A stretch of 64,000 nucleotides of DNA from Brevibacterium aurantiacum (GCF_900169065.1 NZ_FXZB01000011.1:82116-146115), one strand, 5' to 3'; counted from the stretch's first letter, positions 46,145 to 54,985 are shown. Made by a program: numbers and translations. The notes: generated by a model from the letters alone, not told the origin.

Positions 46145-46558
46145 ATGAACGGCTCGTCTCGCACTGCATCCTCCCTGCTTGCAGCACTCAACCGCCACCG
46201 GGAGAAGCCGGCTCCGCTCAGTGCATTCAAGGTCGTCGTCGACCGTTTCCTCGACGACGGTGAATTCGTTCATCTCGCGCTCGAAGGAAACGGGTGGACG
46301 TGGGTCGATCCTCTGATGCTCGTCACCGATCGACGCGTTCTCCTGCTTCGCAGTGGTGTGCTCGGCTTCTGGCGCAAGCGGGGTGAAGTCGCTGCCCGTG
46401 ACGTCTCAGGAGCGACGTTGAAGGGGGCCATGTTCTCCGGCAGAATCATCGTCAGCTCTCATCGCGGCACGTTCCTCCGCATGATGTACAACTGGGAGAT
46501 CAACGCACGGGAGTTCGTCGACTCCCTCAACCAGATGATCTCCGGCGGCCACCGCTGA
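46145..46558 (+). CDS. PH-like domain protein, function unknown
   Basis: The 137-residue soluble protein has a strand pattern WVDPLMLVTDRRVLLLRSGV, followed by KGAMFSGRIIVSSHRGTFLR and a final amphipathic helix, as in bacterial PH (YokE-like) domains. It lies between the acyltransferase and the ArfB gene. No function can be assigned. Confidence 0.65.
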   Translation: MNGSSRTASSLLAALNRHREKPAPLSAFKVVVDRFLDDGEFVHLALEGNGWTWVDPLMLVTDRRVLLLRSGVLGFWRKRGEVAARDVSGATLKGAMFSGRIIVSSHRGTFLRMMYNWEINAREFVDSLNQMISGGHR

Positions 46559-46582
46559 TCGGCACATGAGGAGACCAATTCC

Positions 46583-47023
46583 GTGGATGACCTGAGAGTC
46601 CCTGCCGGCCCCGGCATACCCGTCGGACTCGTGGTCCCAGCAAGAGATCTCGCGGAGCAGTTCTCGCGTTCGTCCGGACCCGGTGGGCAACACGTCAACA
46701 CCTCAGACTCCCGAGTTCAACTCAGCCTCGACCTCGGCGCGACCACCGCACTGACCGAGACGCAGCGTTCCCGGGTGCTCGAGCGCCTCTCAGCCAGGCT
46801 CGCGGGCACCGTGCTGACGGTCAGTTCCGAAGGACAGCGCTCGCAGCTGAGGAATCGCAATGCCGCCAGGCAGCGACTCGCCGAGCTCCTGCGAGAGGCA
46901 CTCGCCCCACCCGTGGAGCGCCGCGCCACCAAACCATCACGGAACTCGCGCCGCCGCAGAGTCCGGACCGAGCAACGTCGTTCCGAGATCAAGCAGAACC
47001 GCAGACGGCCCCGATTCGACTGA
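46583..47023 (+). CDS. arfB: ArfB-type alternative ribosome-rescue factor
   Basis: A 146-residue protein with the catalytic GGQ motif in FSRSSGPGGQHVNTSDSRVQ and a long basic C-terminal tail (SRRRRVRTEQRRSEIKQNRR). ArfB/YaeJ enters the empty mRNA channel with this tail and hydrolyses peptidyl-tRNA on stalled ribosomes. GTG start at 46583. Confidence 0.92.
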   Translation: MDDLRVPAGPGIPVGLVVPARDLAEQFSRSSGPGGQHVNTSDSRVQLSLDLGATTALTETQRSRVLERLSARLAGTVLTVSSEGQRSQLRNRNAARQRLAELLREALAPPVERRATKPSRNSRRRRVRTEQRRSEIKQNRRRPRFD

Positions 47024-47058
47024 CATCTTCGCCTGGTGACATGTGCGATCACGAAGAG

Positions 47059-47071
47059 CACAATGGGCCTT
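47059..47071 (+). promoter_or_regulatory. Weak leaderless-type promoter of the DinB gene
   Basis: CACAAT (47059-47064) is followed by 7 nt and ATG 47072. The hexamer lacks the first consensus T. Confidence 0.3.
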
Positions 47072-47575
47072 ATGAACAGCATTGAGATCCTCACCGATTT
47101 CGCCCACCGTCCTGTCGATGCAGCAAATAATCTGCCGGCACTCTCCGCCGATCAGCTCAACGCCCACCCCGGTGGCCATCCCAATTCGATTGCCTGGCTG
47201 CTCTGGCACAGCGGGCGTGAGGTCGATGTCCAGCTCTCCGACCTCACTGGTGACGAGCAGGTGTGGATCAAGTTCCGAGATCGCTTCGAACTCGGAGAAC
47301 CCGGCGATGCGGTCGGTCTCGGGCACACACCCGAGCAGGCGGCTGAGATCAAGGTCGATGATCAGCAGCTGCTCATCGACTATGTGGAAGCCACGCTCAG
47401 TGCGCTGGGCCGCTACGTCGGTAAACTTTCGGAGACCGACCTCGGCGAAATCATCGACGAGAACTGGACTCCCCCGGTCACTCGCGGGGTGCGCCTGGCG
47501 TCGATCATCGATGACGCTGCCGTTCACGTCGGTCAGGCCGCCTACGCAGCAGGTGCCCTCAACCATTCACACTGA
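47072..47575 (+). CDS. DinB-superfamily protein (DUF664-like)
   Basis: The 167-residue protein has GGHPNSIAWLLWHSGREVDV, SDLTGDEQVWIKFRDRF and a C-terminal IDDAAVHVGQAAYAAGAL with the last conserved His. It belongs to the mycothiol-transferase-like DinB group; substrate unknown. Third DinB member in the window. Confidence 0.83.
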   Translation: MNSIEILTDFAHRPVDAANNLPALSADQLNAHPGGHPNSIAWLLWHSGREVDVQLSDLTGDEQVWIKFRDRFELGEPGDAVGLGHTPEQAAEIKVDDQQLLIDYVEATLSALGRYVGKLSETDLGEIIDENWTPPVTRGVRLASIIDDAAVHVGQAAYAAGALNHSH

Positions 47576-47583
47576 ATACTGAG

Positions 47584-47640
47584 GAAGTTCAAACGAAACG
47601 CTGACGTTGATACACTGGAGGACAGCAACGACTGAACTTC
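47584..47640 (+). promoter_or_regulatory. cstA promoter region with an inverted repeat
   Basis: GAAGTTCA (47584-47591) and TGAACTTC (47633-47640) form 8-bp arms. Between them TTCAAA (47588-47593) and TACACT (47611-47616) are spaced 17 bp as -35 and -10. The arms flank the promoter, as an operator would. Confidence 0.45.
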
Positions 47641-47681
47641 AATTTGTCTGCGCAATGACGCAATGACGAAAGGCACACTTG

Positions 47682-49409
47682 ATGAGTCCCGTCCTCCTGA
47701 TGGTGATCGGTCTCGCGATCCTGGCACTCGGATACCTTGTGTATTCCAAGTACCTCGCGAAACGCGTCTATCGCCTGAATGACGATTTCCGCACACCCTC
47801 CCACGAACTTACCGACGGGGTCGACTACGTCCCCACGAACAAATTCATCCTCTGGGGCCACCACTTCACTTCGGTTGCAGGCGCCGCGCCCATCGTCGGG
47901 CCAGCCGTCGCGCTGATCTGGGGCTGGGTGCCTGCGTTCCTCTGGGTCACACTCGGCACTGTCTTCTTCGCCGGTATGCACGACTTCGGCGCGCTATGGG
48001 CCTCAGTTCGCAACAAGGGCCAGTCAATCGGTGCGCTGTCCGGCCGCTATATCGGCAAACGCGGCGCTGGTCTGTTCCTGATTGTAATCTTCATCCTGCT
48101 TCTGATGGTGATCGCAGCATTCGCTGTTGTCATCACGGGACTCCTCATCTCCACTCCGACCGCGGTCATTCCGACGTGGGGCGCGATCGGCGTTGCTCTG
48201 CTCGTCGGCGTGGCCGTATACCGTCTGCGTATGCCGTTGGTGGCGGTGACCATCGTCGGCGTCGTCGCGCTCTACGGACTCATCGTCCTCGGCGATGCTG
48301 TACCCGTGGTCCTGCCGGAGACCTTCCTCGGCATGACGCCGACTGTATTCTGGATCCTGACGCTGTTCATCTACGGAGCGTTCGCTTCTCTGCTGCCGGT
48401 GTGGGTGCTGCTGCAGCCGCGCGATTACATCAATGGCGTGCAGCTGTTCATCGGACTCATCCTCCTCTACGGGGCTGTGGTCATCGGCATGTTCGTCGCC
48501 GACGGTGCCCACGACATCGTGACCCCGGCCATCAACATGAATGTCCCGGAGGGCACCCCCAGCATCGTGCCGCTGCTCTTCGTCACAATCGCCTGTGGCG
48601 CTATCTCAGGTTTCCACGGCATGGTCTCCTCAGGAACCAGCTCCAAACAGCTGGACAAGGAGACGGACTCCCGTTTCGTCGGTTATTTCGGCGCAGTCGG
48701 TGAGGGCCTCCTGGCTCTGGGAACAATCATCGCGATCTCCGCCGGACTTCGCACCGTGGCTGAGTGGGAAGAGCTTTACAGCAAGTTCGGTGAAGCCGGT
48801 GTGCAGTCGTTCGTCCAGGGCGGCGGCATGCTCATGGAATCCGGTCTGGGCCTGCCTGCGTCATTGAGCACCACGGTGCTCGCCACGATGGCAGTGCTGT
48901 TCGCCGCAACCTCGCTCGACACCGGATTCCGTCTCATGCGATTCGTCGTTCAAGAGATGGGCGAACGCGTCAACCTCAGGATCGGCAAGTACACGGCGAC
49001 AGGAGTCGTCGTCGTACTCGGCATGGGCCTCACATTCTCACAGGGGCTGGGAGGAGAAGGCGGTCTGCGCATCTGGCCGCTCTTCGGTACGACCAATCAG
49101 CTGATGGCATCGTTGACGTTGATGATCCTCGCGGTCATGCTCATCCGAAAGCGGCGCAATCCGTGGCCGGCGCTCATACCGTTGGCCATCGTATTCGTCA
49201 TGTCGTTCTGGGCCGCGATCGACCAGCTCTTCAGCTTCGCGACCCCGGGAAGCGCGGACTGGCTGCTCTTCGCCATCGACTGCATCATCATCGTCAGCAG
49301 CGTGTTCGTAGCGATCGAAGGCATCAGAGCGATCATCCGAGCTCGATCGGACCCGCCGGAGCCCGAGGACGCCGACGAGAAGATCGAAGCCGTACGCGAA
49401 GAGGTCTGA
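47682..49409 (+). CDS. cstA: CstA-family transporter (carbon starvation protein; pyruvate or peptide uptake)
   Basis: The 575-residue membrane protein starts at ATG 47682 with AAAGG upstream. CstA signatures are HHFTSVAGAAPIVGPAVALI, WGWVPAFLWVTLGTVFFAGM, HDFGALWASVRNKGQSIG and FHGMVSSGTSSKQLDKETDS. CstA/BtsT proteins import pyruvate in Escherichia coli, where a small partner, YbdD or YjiX, is required. Here a small Cys-Cys-ending protein and an ArsA-like ATPase follow with almost no gap, suggesting a three-gene system. Confidence 0.93.
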   Translation: MSPVLLMVIGLAILALGYLVYSKYLAKRVYRLNDDFRTPSHELTDGVDYVPTNKFILWGHHFTSVAGAAPIVGPAVALIWGWVPAFLWVTLGTVFFAGMHDFGALWASVRNKGQSIGALSGRYIGKRGAGLFLIVIFILLLMVIAAFAVVITGLLISTPTAVIPTWGAIGVALLVGVAVYRLRMPLVAVTIVGVVALYGLIVLGDAVPVVLPETFLGMTPTVFWILTLFIYGAFASLLPVWVLLQPRDYINGVQLFIGLILLYGAVVIGMFVADGAHDIVTPAINMNVPEGTPSIVPLLFVTIACGAISGFHGMVSSGTSSKQLDKETDSRFVGYFGAVGEGLLALGTIIAISAGLRTVAEWEELYSKFGEAGVQSFVQGGGMLMESGLGLPASLSTTVLATMAVLFAATSLDTGFRLMRFVVQEMGERVNLRIGKYTATGVVVVLGMGLTFSQGLGGEGGLRIWPLFGTTNQLMASLTLMILAVMLIRKRRNPWPALIPLAIVFVMSFWAAIDQLFSFATPGSADWLLFAIDCIIIVSSVFVAIEGIRAIIRARSDPPEPEDADEKIEAVREEV

Positions 49410-49412
49410 TCC

Positions 49413-49718
49413 TTGCCCGATGACAGCGGTATGAACGCGGCCCAGCCCTGGACGAAGGAATTCGCCCAGCGCTGGGCCGCGTTCCGCGACGGCCTGGAGG
49501 AGTTCTACAAGGGACCGTACCGTCAGATGTTTGCCCGGGAGAAGCAGAATGAGGACGACTTCTTCACCCTGATCGTTCTGGGCGAGGCACTAGGTGTACC
49601 GGATCCTGCCGCCTACTACACTGCGGAGTTCCTCCCCAGCCTCTACCAGGACTTCCATGCCTGGCATCGCCGCATGGGCATGCCCGACTCTCCTCTGGAC
49701 CACATCGCATGCTGTTGA
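49413..49718 (+). CDS. Small Cys-Cys-terminated protein (cory-CC-star-like) downstream of CstA
   Basis: A 101-residue helical protein with WTKEFAQRWAAFRDGLEEFY, NEDDFFTLIVLGEALGVPDP and a C-terminus DHIACC followed by TGA. I recall proteins of this kind named cory-CC-star. The ending matches the CC end of YbdD/YjiX, the CstA partner in enterics, though the rest differs. TTG 49413 has GAGG 8 nt upstream; ATG 49431 is an alternative. Its Cys-Cys-stop codons overlap the next gene's start. Confidence 0.78.
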   Translation: MPDDSGMNAAQPWTKEFAQRWAAFRDGLEEFYKGPYRQMFAREKQNEDDFFTLIVLGEALGVPDPAAYYTAEFLPSLYQDFHAWHRRMGMPDSPLDHIACC

Positions 49719-50692
49719 ACTCGATAGACGGTCTTCGCGTAGTCTTCGTCGGCGGAAAGGGCGGTGTCGGCAAGACCACGGTAGCTTCGTCCCTGGCCAT
49801 CGCGCATGCGCTCAAGGGACACCGCGTCCTCGTCGTCTCCACGGATCCGGCGCACAATCTCGGACATCTCTGGGACCGTGAGGTCGGCGATGCGCCCGAG
49901 CGGCTGATTGCCTTCACCGACGGTGATGCTTCCGGCGGCATCGTCGATGGAATGGAGATCGATCCGAAGGCCACGCTCGAACGCCATCTGGCTTCCGTCG
50001 AACGCACTATGAGGCGGATGCTGCCCGAACGCATGCGCCCTCATGCGCAGCGTCATCTCGCCCTCGCGCGGGAAGCGCCTGGCAGCTTCGAATCAGCGGT
50101 CCTCGAACGGGTGGCCGACGCAGTCGCATTGGGCTTGGAGGAGTACGACCTCGTCGTCTTCGACACAGCTCCGACCGGCCACACGCTCAGGCTCCTCACC
50201 CTGCCCGCGCAGCTGACGACCTGGACCGAGTCGCTGCTGAAGAATCGTGATCGCTCAGAACGCTACTCCGCGGCGATGCGCAGCATCGCGGGCACCTCCA
50301 GCGCTGATCCCGCCGCCGAGGCGGATGCTGAGCTCCGTCGCACGCTCATTCGCCGCAGAGACCGTTTCGAGAATCTGCGAAAGGTCGTCACTGACCGTTT
50401 GCGCACCGGATTCCTCGTCGTATTCACTCCCGAGAGGATGCCGGTTGCGGAGACCTTGGAGCTGGCGGAATCGCTCAAGGACATCAAAGTTCCGTTGGCG
50501 GCGCTCGTCGCCAATCGGCGTTCCCCCTCGGACGCGGGGCAACTGCTCAAGGATCGCCGTGACGTCGAAGACTCACAGATTGAACGAGTGCGGCAGATGC
50601 TGCCCGACATCCCTCTGTCCGAACTCCCGTTGGTGCCAGGAGAATTGGTTGGACGCCAAGCTCTGACAAACTTCGCACGATCGCTGTCCTGA
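49709..50692 (+). CDS. ArsA/Get3-like ATPase lacking all cysteines
   Basis: The 327-residue ATPase has a deviant Walker A VFVGGKGGVGKTTVA, STDPAHNLGHLWDREVGD (switch I) and VVFDTAPTGHTLRLLTLP (switch II). It contains no cysteine, so it has neither the arsenite-binding cysteines of ArsA nor the CxxC zinc site of Get3. No ArsB pump is nearby. It overlaps the CC protein by 10 nt, so the two are translationally coupled. It may act as a chaperone or activator for the CC protein or CstA. Confidence 0.85.
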   Translation: MLLNSIDGLRVVFVGGKGGVGKTTVASSLAIAHALKGHRVLVVSTDPAHNLGHLWDREVGDAPERLIAFTDGDASGGIVDGMEIDPKATLERHLASVERTMRRMLPERMRPHAQRHLALAREAPGSFESAVLERVADAVALGLEEYDLVVFDTAPTGHTLRLLTLPAQLTTWTESLLKNRDRSERYSAAMRSIAGTSSADPAAEADAELRRTLIRRRDRFENLRKVVTDRLRTGFLVVFTPERMPVAETLELAESLKDIKVPLAALVANRRSPSDAGQLLKDRRDVEDSQIERVRQMLPDIPLSELPLVPGELVGRQALTNFARSLS

Positions 50693-50804
50693 GCACGATC
50701 AAGGCTCAGCAGTGTCGTTGATTGCGCGGAAAGTCGGTTCCGGGCGGGTTCAGCGTATAGTCGAAGGCGGAGCTGACTCTGGTTCCCCAACGATGGGAGG
50801 CCGG

Positions 50805-52025
50805 ATGACCGGCACCGCTCACATGACCACTGCCGACTCCACCGCCTCGGCGAATGATGGACCACCCACCAACGGTCTCCTCACCCTCGGCCTGCTCGCC
50901 GAGTCCTCGATGGAGAACGAACGCCGACTCCCGATTCACCCTCACCACCTCGATCGCATCGACCCCGAAGTGCGAGCTCGCATGATCGTCGAACGCGGCT
51001 ACGCTGAGGACTTTCAGCTGGAGCCCGGCTACATCGAGTCTCGGGTCGGACGAGTCGCGGCACGTTCCGAAGTGATTGCGGCCGCTGAGGTCCTCCTCCT
51101 GCCGAAACCGCAGGCTGCGGACGTCGAGGCGATTCCCGAAGGCCGCGTTCTGTGGGGCTGGCCGCACTGCGTGCAGGACGTGGCCATGGCGCAGACCGCG
51201 ATCGACCGCCGGCTCACACTCATCGCATTCGAAGCGATGAACCATTGGACTCGTCAGGGAGACTTCAGCCTGCACGTCTTCCACAAGAACAACGAACTCG
51301 CCGGCTACTGTTCTGTTCAGCACGCGTTGAGCCTTCGAGGTTCGACCGGTGACTATGGTCCACGAATGAGTGCGGTCGTCATCGGGTTCGGTGCCACCGC
51401 CAGAGGAGCTGTCACTGCGCTGAAGGCCCAGGGAATCTACGACATCCAGGTCCTCACTCAAAGAGGGGCCTCGGCAGTGGGTTCGCCGATTCACAGCGCG
51501 CACATCACCCAGCTCAACACCGGCGACGGTCCGACCCACCTGTCAACTGTGGTCACGGACAATGGCGACGTGCTCCTCCCGACCTTCCTCGCCTCACACG
51601 ACATCGTGCTCAACTGCACGCTCCAAGACGTTTCCGCGCCGATGACCTACCTGCGCACCGAAGATCTGAAGGAGTTCGCTCCCGGCAGTCTCATCATCGA
51701 TGTCTCCTGCGATGAGGGCATGGGCTTCGAATGGGCAAAGCCCACCGGGTTCGAGAATCCGATGTTCACCGTCGGACAAGGCGTCAACTACTACGCCGTC
51801 GATCACACCCCGTCGTACCTGTGGAACTCGGCGACGTGGGAGATCAGCGAAGCGATTCTGCCGTATCTGCGCACAGTTCTGGAGGGGCCGGATGCGTGGT
51901 CACAGGTCCCCACCATCTCCCGGGCGATCGAGATCCAGAACGGTGAGATCAAGAATCCGAGCATCCTGAGTTTTCAGAACCGGGAGTCTGAGTACCCCTA
52001 CGCCCAAATCGCCGAGGTGGGCTGA
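50805..52025 (+). CDS. Alanine dehydrogenase/PNT-fold oxidoreductase (N5-(carboxyethyl)ornithine synthase-like)
   Basis: A 406-residue enzyme: an AlaDH/PNT N-domain (LGLLAESSMENERRLPIHPH), then GYCSVQHALSLRGSTGDYGP and the dinucleotide fold MSAVVIGFGATARGAVTALK. The resemblance is to carboxyethylornithine synthases and LYS1-like saccharopine dehydrogenases rather than classical alanine dehydrogenase. It probably forms or breaks an opine-like C-N bond. ATG 50805 has GGGAGG 4 nt upstream. Confidence 0.75.
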   Translation: MTGTAHMTTADSTASANDGPPTNGLLTLGLLAESSMENERRLPIHPHHLDRIDPEVRARMIVERGYAEDFQLEPGYIESRVGRVAARSEVIAAAEVLLLPKPQAADVEAIPEGRVLWGWPHCVQDVAMAQTAIDRRLTLIAFEAMNHWTRQGDFSLHVFHKNNELAGYCSVQHALSLRGSTGDYGPRMSAVVIGFGATARGAVTALKAQGIYDIQVLTQRGASAVGSPIHSAHITQLNTGDGPTHLSTVVTDNGDVLLPTFLASHDIVLNCTLQDVSAPMTYLRTEDLKEFAPGSLIIDVSCDEGMGFEWAKPTGFENPMFTVGQGVNYYAVDHTPSYLWNSATWEISEAILPYLRTVLEGPDAWSQVPTISRAIEIQNGEIKNPSILSFQNRESEYPYAQIAEVG

Positions 52026-52050
52026 GTCCACGATCTCGAGCGGGACTGAT

Positions 52051-52965
52051 TCACGTGCTCGGTCTCAGGCTCTCCACGATGGCCTTCGCCCCTTGCTCCC
52101 CTGCCTTCGTCGGCAGGAGGGCATAGACGTGCAGCTGGCCTTCGCCTTCGTGCCACTCCACCGGCACTCCGGCGGAGCGAGCTTTGTCCTTGAGCACATG
52201 CGCATCCGGGTTGAGCACGTCTCGTGTGCCGGTGATGATCGTCAGCGGCCCGAGTCCGTCCAGGTCGCCGTACAGGGGGCTGACCACCGGGTCGATAAGT
52301 TCGTCTTCTCCGCTCCAGTGCTCAGCCAGGATGCGGCCACCGGGACGGCCCAGCCAGGGGTCGGAGGGTTGGACCACATCGATCTGCGGATTCTTCCACG
52401 TCAGGTCCAAGGCCGGAGCCAACAGCGTCGTGGCCGGCAGCGTCACGCCCTCGTCACGAAGCCGCAGGGCTGCGGACAGCGAAATCTGGCCGCCGGAGGA
52501 GTCTCCGGCCAGCCGCACCTGATGATCGGAGTCGAGTTCGACTCGAATGAGTTCAACGACTCCGTCGCGGACCTCGCGGGCGGTGCCGAAGGGCAGAAGT
52601 GGGTAGATCGGGACGATGACGCGCTGGTTCGTCTCACGAGCGATACGGGCGATGAGCGTCCAATGCTGGGGAGCGATCTCGTTGACCCAACCTCCGCCGT
52701 GGACGTAGACGACAACAGACTTCGGTGCAGCCCTGTGGCTGGCGGGAGCCGTTGGTTCAACGTCATAGACCGGCCACCCGTTCGGATCGGGCAGGCGACG
52801 CTTCACTCGCACACCCTCCAAACGAGAGGGCGGACCGTAGGAGACTGGTCGGAGAAAGCGCTCAGCGATGCGTCGGCGTGCTCCGTCCTCAGTCACGAAT
52901 GGACGGTTCGCGCCGGTGGCCTTGAGATAGACAGGAATGAGCGATTCGGGAAGCAGTATGCGCAC
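52051..52965 (-). CDS. Alpha/beta-hydrolase, hormone-sensitive-lipase type
   Basis: The 304-residue esterase has the oxyanion motif YVHGGGWVNE, nucleophile Ser in RLAGDSSGGQISLS, catalytic Asp in TGTRDVLNPDAH and His in GEGQLHVYALL, so the triad is complete. Such enzymes hydrolyse short-chain esters. It lies 16 nt after the following hydrolase gene on the same strand. Confidence 0.9.
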   Translation of the reverse strand: MRILLPESLIPVYLKATGANRPFVTEDGARRRIAERFLRPVSYGPPSRLEGVRVKRRLPDPNGWPVYDVEPTAPASHRAAPKSVVVYVHGGGWVNEIAPQHWTLIARIARETNQRVIVPIYPLLPFGTAREVRDGVVELIRVELDSDHQVRLAGDSSGGQISLSAALRLRDEGVTLPATTLLAPALDLTWKNPQIDVVQPSDPWLGRPGGRILAEHWSGEDELIDPVVSPLYGDLDGLGPLTIITGTRDVLNPDAHVLKDKARSAGVPVEWHEGEGQLHVYALLPTKAGEQGAKAIVESLRPST

Positions 52966-52981
52966 GGGTTTCCTTTCGGGT

Positions 52982-53821
52982 TCAGAGGCGAAGCATGGCG
53001 GTCGCGATACCGTCGGTCGCCCATTCCGGTATCTGCGTTCCCATATCCTCGTAGGTCAACAGCTGTGCTGCTGGGATCGCTGCGGCAAGTGCTTGACCAT
53101 TGCCGACGGGAAAGAATGGGTCCGCCCTGCCGTGGACGACCAGACTCGGTACTCGCAGGTCACCGAGGCCCTCGCGCCATCGTGGTGAACAGTCTATTCG
53201 GGAGAAGACCATACCCAGCTGATTCGCCTGGTGGACCGAGGGGTCCGATGTCGGAGTTCGGTCCCAGATCCGAACAGCGATCTCCTGAGCCTGTGCGGGA
53301 TCGTTGCCCAGAATAGCGGCGCTCTCGGCTGCGTACTCGGCGACGGCGTGACGGTTCGTCCAATCCGGCTGAGGACGCGAGAATACATCGGACATCACCG
53401 ACTGATCATGGTCTGGCAGGTCATCATCGACAGGACCGGGCGCAACCGGGCGGGTACTCACCAGCGTCAGTGCTGAAAATGACTCCGGATGATCCAGTGC
53501 GGCAACTTGGGCGGCCATGCCTCCGACTCCGTGTCCGCCGAGGTGGGCGGATTCCGCGCCGAGAGCTGTGACGAGCTCCGCTGCATCGGCGGCGAGATCT
53601 CGTAGGTCATATGACGGGTTCTCCGGGTCCTTTGTGGTTGAAGCACCGGAATCACGCAGGTCGTAGCGAACGACTCTGCGTCCGCCTTCGGCCAGCATTA
53701 CGCAGAGCGAGTCCGGCCACGACAACATCGTGGTTCCGCCCGCGAGCAGCACGAGGGGATCTTCTTCGCGCCCGAAACTCTCAACTCCAAGTTCGACGCC
53801 GTTCACTGTGATGATGGCCAT
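52982..53821 (-). CDS. Alpha/beta-hydrolase fold pseudoenzyme
   Basis: A 279-residue protein clearly of the alpha/beta-hydrolase family (VVRYDLRDSGAST, VVHGRADPFFPVGNGQALAA). The nucleophile elbow reads LGGHGVGGMAA, with Gly98 where Ser belongs, and the usual GMGHxLP near the C-terminus is DMGTQIP, with Thr262 for His. Both catalytic residues are therefore missing while the fold looks intact. It may bind a ligand or regulate its neighbour hydrolase. Start ATG 53821; TATCGT lies 5 nt upstream. Confidence 0.8.
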   Translation of the reverse strand: MAIITVNGVELGVESFGREEDPLVLLAGGTTMLSWPDSLCVMLAEGGRRVVRYDLRDSGASTTKDPENPSYDLRDLAADAAELVTALGAESAHLGGHGVGGMAAQVAALDHPESFSALTLVSTRPVAPGPVDDDLPDHDQSVMSDVFSRPQPDWTNRHAVAEYAAESAAILGNDPAQAQEIAVRIWDRTPTSDPSVHQANQLGMVFSRIDCSPRWREGLGDLRVPSLVVHGRADPFFPVGNGQALAAAIPAAQLLTYEDMGTQIPEWATDGIATAMLRL

Positions 53822-54097
53822 ACGGCACGATAGCACTGCGTTCTCGCATCAACGTTTAGCCGCGAATGTACCGGCGTCGGTCGTCGGGTCGGACGCTGTG
53901 CCTACGTGCAAATGGACCTTGTTGGAAAGATCGCGAGCACCTGCAGATCGCGAAAAATTGTCCCGTCAGAAATTTGAGCTGTGACATTTCTCACCTGATA
54001 CTGGTCATACAACGCAACTACCCGCCAGTAACCCGCATGCGGTGTTCCCGGTGGCCACCTTGAGCGTGACCAACTCGAATTCAAGGACTCCGCATCA
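53822..54097. other. Divergent intergenic region
   Basis: The 276 bp between the pseudoenzyme and the BASS transporter hold no convincing gene. AAGGA lies about 10 nt before the transporter start. No clear operator was found. Confidence 0.5.
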
Positions 54098-54985
54098 ATG
54101 AATGATTCTGCGCTCATCTCTGTCGGCCTGCCCATTGCCCTGGCCATCATCATGTTCGGCCTCGGCCTCTCTCTGACAGTCAACGACTTCCGCCGAGTCG
54201 TCCGATCCCCGCAGGCTGCCGGCATCGCTCTCGTCCTGCAGATCCTCGTCCTGCCGCTGATTGCCTTCGGTCTGGTCGTCGGGTTCAATGTCGATCCGCG
54301 CCTGGCGGTCGGGCTGATGCTGCTGGCGGCTTCTCCCGGTGGCCCCACTGCGAACCTTTTCAGCCATCTCTTCCGCGGTGATGTGGCGCTCAACATCACC
54401 CTCACAGCAGTCAACTCGGTGCTCGCGGCATTCACCATCCCCGTGATCACCAACCTGGCCATCGGCTACTTCGACGCCGACGGAGAGCTGGGCCTGCAGT
54501 TGGGCAAATTGATCCAGGTGATGGTCATCGTGCTGATCCCTGTTGCTCTCGGCATGGTGGTACGTCGTTACGCCCGCAGCTTCGCGGAGCGGGCGGACCG
54601 ACCGGTGCGGATCTTCTCGATCATCGTCCTCGTCGTGGTCGCCGTCGGCGCCCTGCTCGGCGAGCGGGAGAACCTCGTCGACTACTTCCAGCAGGTCGGC
54701 CTGGCCACCGGACTCTTCTGCCTGATCAGCCTCACTCTCGGCTACCTCGGCGCCCGTCTGCTGAAGTTGGGTGCACCGCAGGCAATCGCGACATCGATGG
54801 AGATCGGCATCCACAACACGACCATCGCCCTGACCATCGCCCTCAGCGTGCTCAACAGCACCGAGGTGGCTATCCCGGCCGTCATCTATTCGATCCTCAT
54901 GTACATCCTCGCTACGGCATTCGGCTTCGCAATCAGCCGGGGCACACGCACCGCAGCGGCCAAAGAGCCGCAGCTGCAGGGCTAG
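54098..54985 (+). CDS. Bile acid:sodium symporter (BASS) family transporter
   Basis: The 295-residue transporter has about nine helices. PIALAIIMFGLGLSLTVNDF and LLAASPGGPTANLFSHLFRG are the conserved sodium-site regions, and MEIGIHNTTIALTIALSVL is in the crossing helix. BASS proteins carry pyruvate, pantothenate or other organic anions with sodium; the substrate is unknown. Its stop overlaps the stop of the convergent hydrolase gene by 4 nt. Confidence 0.88.
   Translation: MNDSALISVGLPIALAIIMFGLGLSLTVNDFRRVVRSPQAAGIALVLQILVLPLIAFGLVVGFNVDPRLAVGLMLLAASPGGPTANLFSHLFRGDVALNITLTAVNSVLAAFTIPVITNLAIGYFDADGELGLQLGKLIQVMVIVLIPVALGMVVRRYARSFAERADRPVRIFSIIVLVVVAVGALLGERENLVDYFQQVGLATGLFCLISLTLGYLGARLLKLGAPQAIATSMEIGIHNTTIALTIALSVLNSTEVAIPAVIYSILMYILATAFGFAISRGTRTAAAKEPQLQG

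Noticed and set aside
50762..50804. Longer starts for the alanine dehydrogenase-like gene
   Set aside because: The added residues are unlike the family, and GGGAGG is correctly placed only for ATG 50805.
52093..53316. A 407-codon plus-strand frame opposite the two hydrolases
   Set aside because: No family pattern and no ribosome-binding site; both minus-strand genes are well supported.
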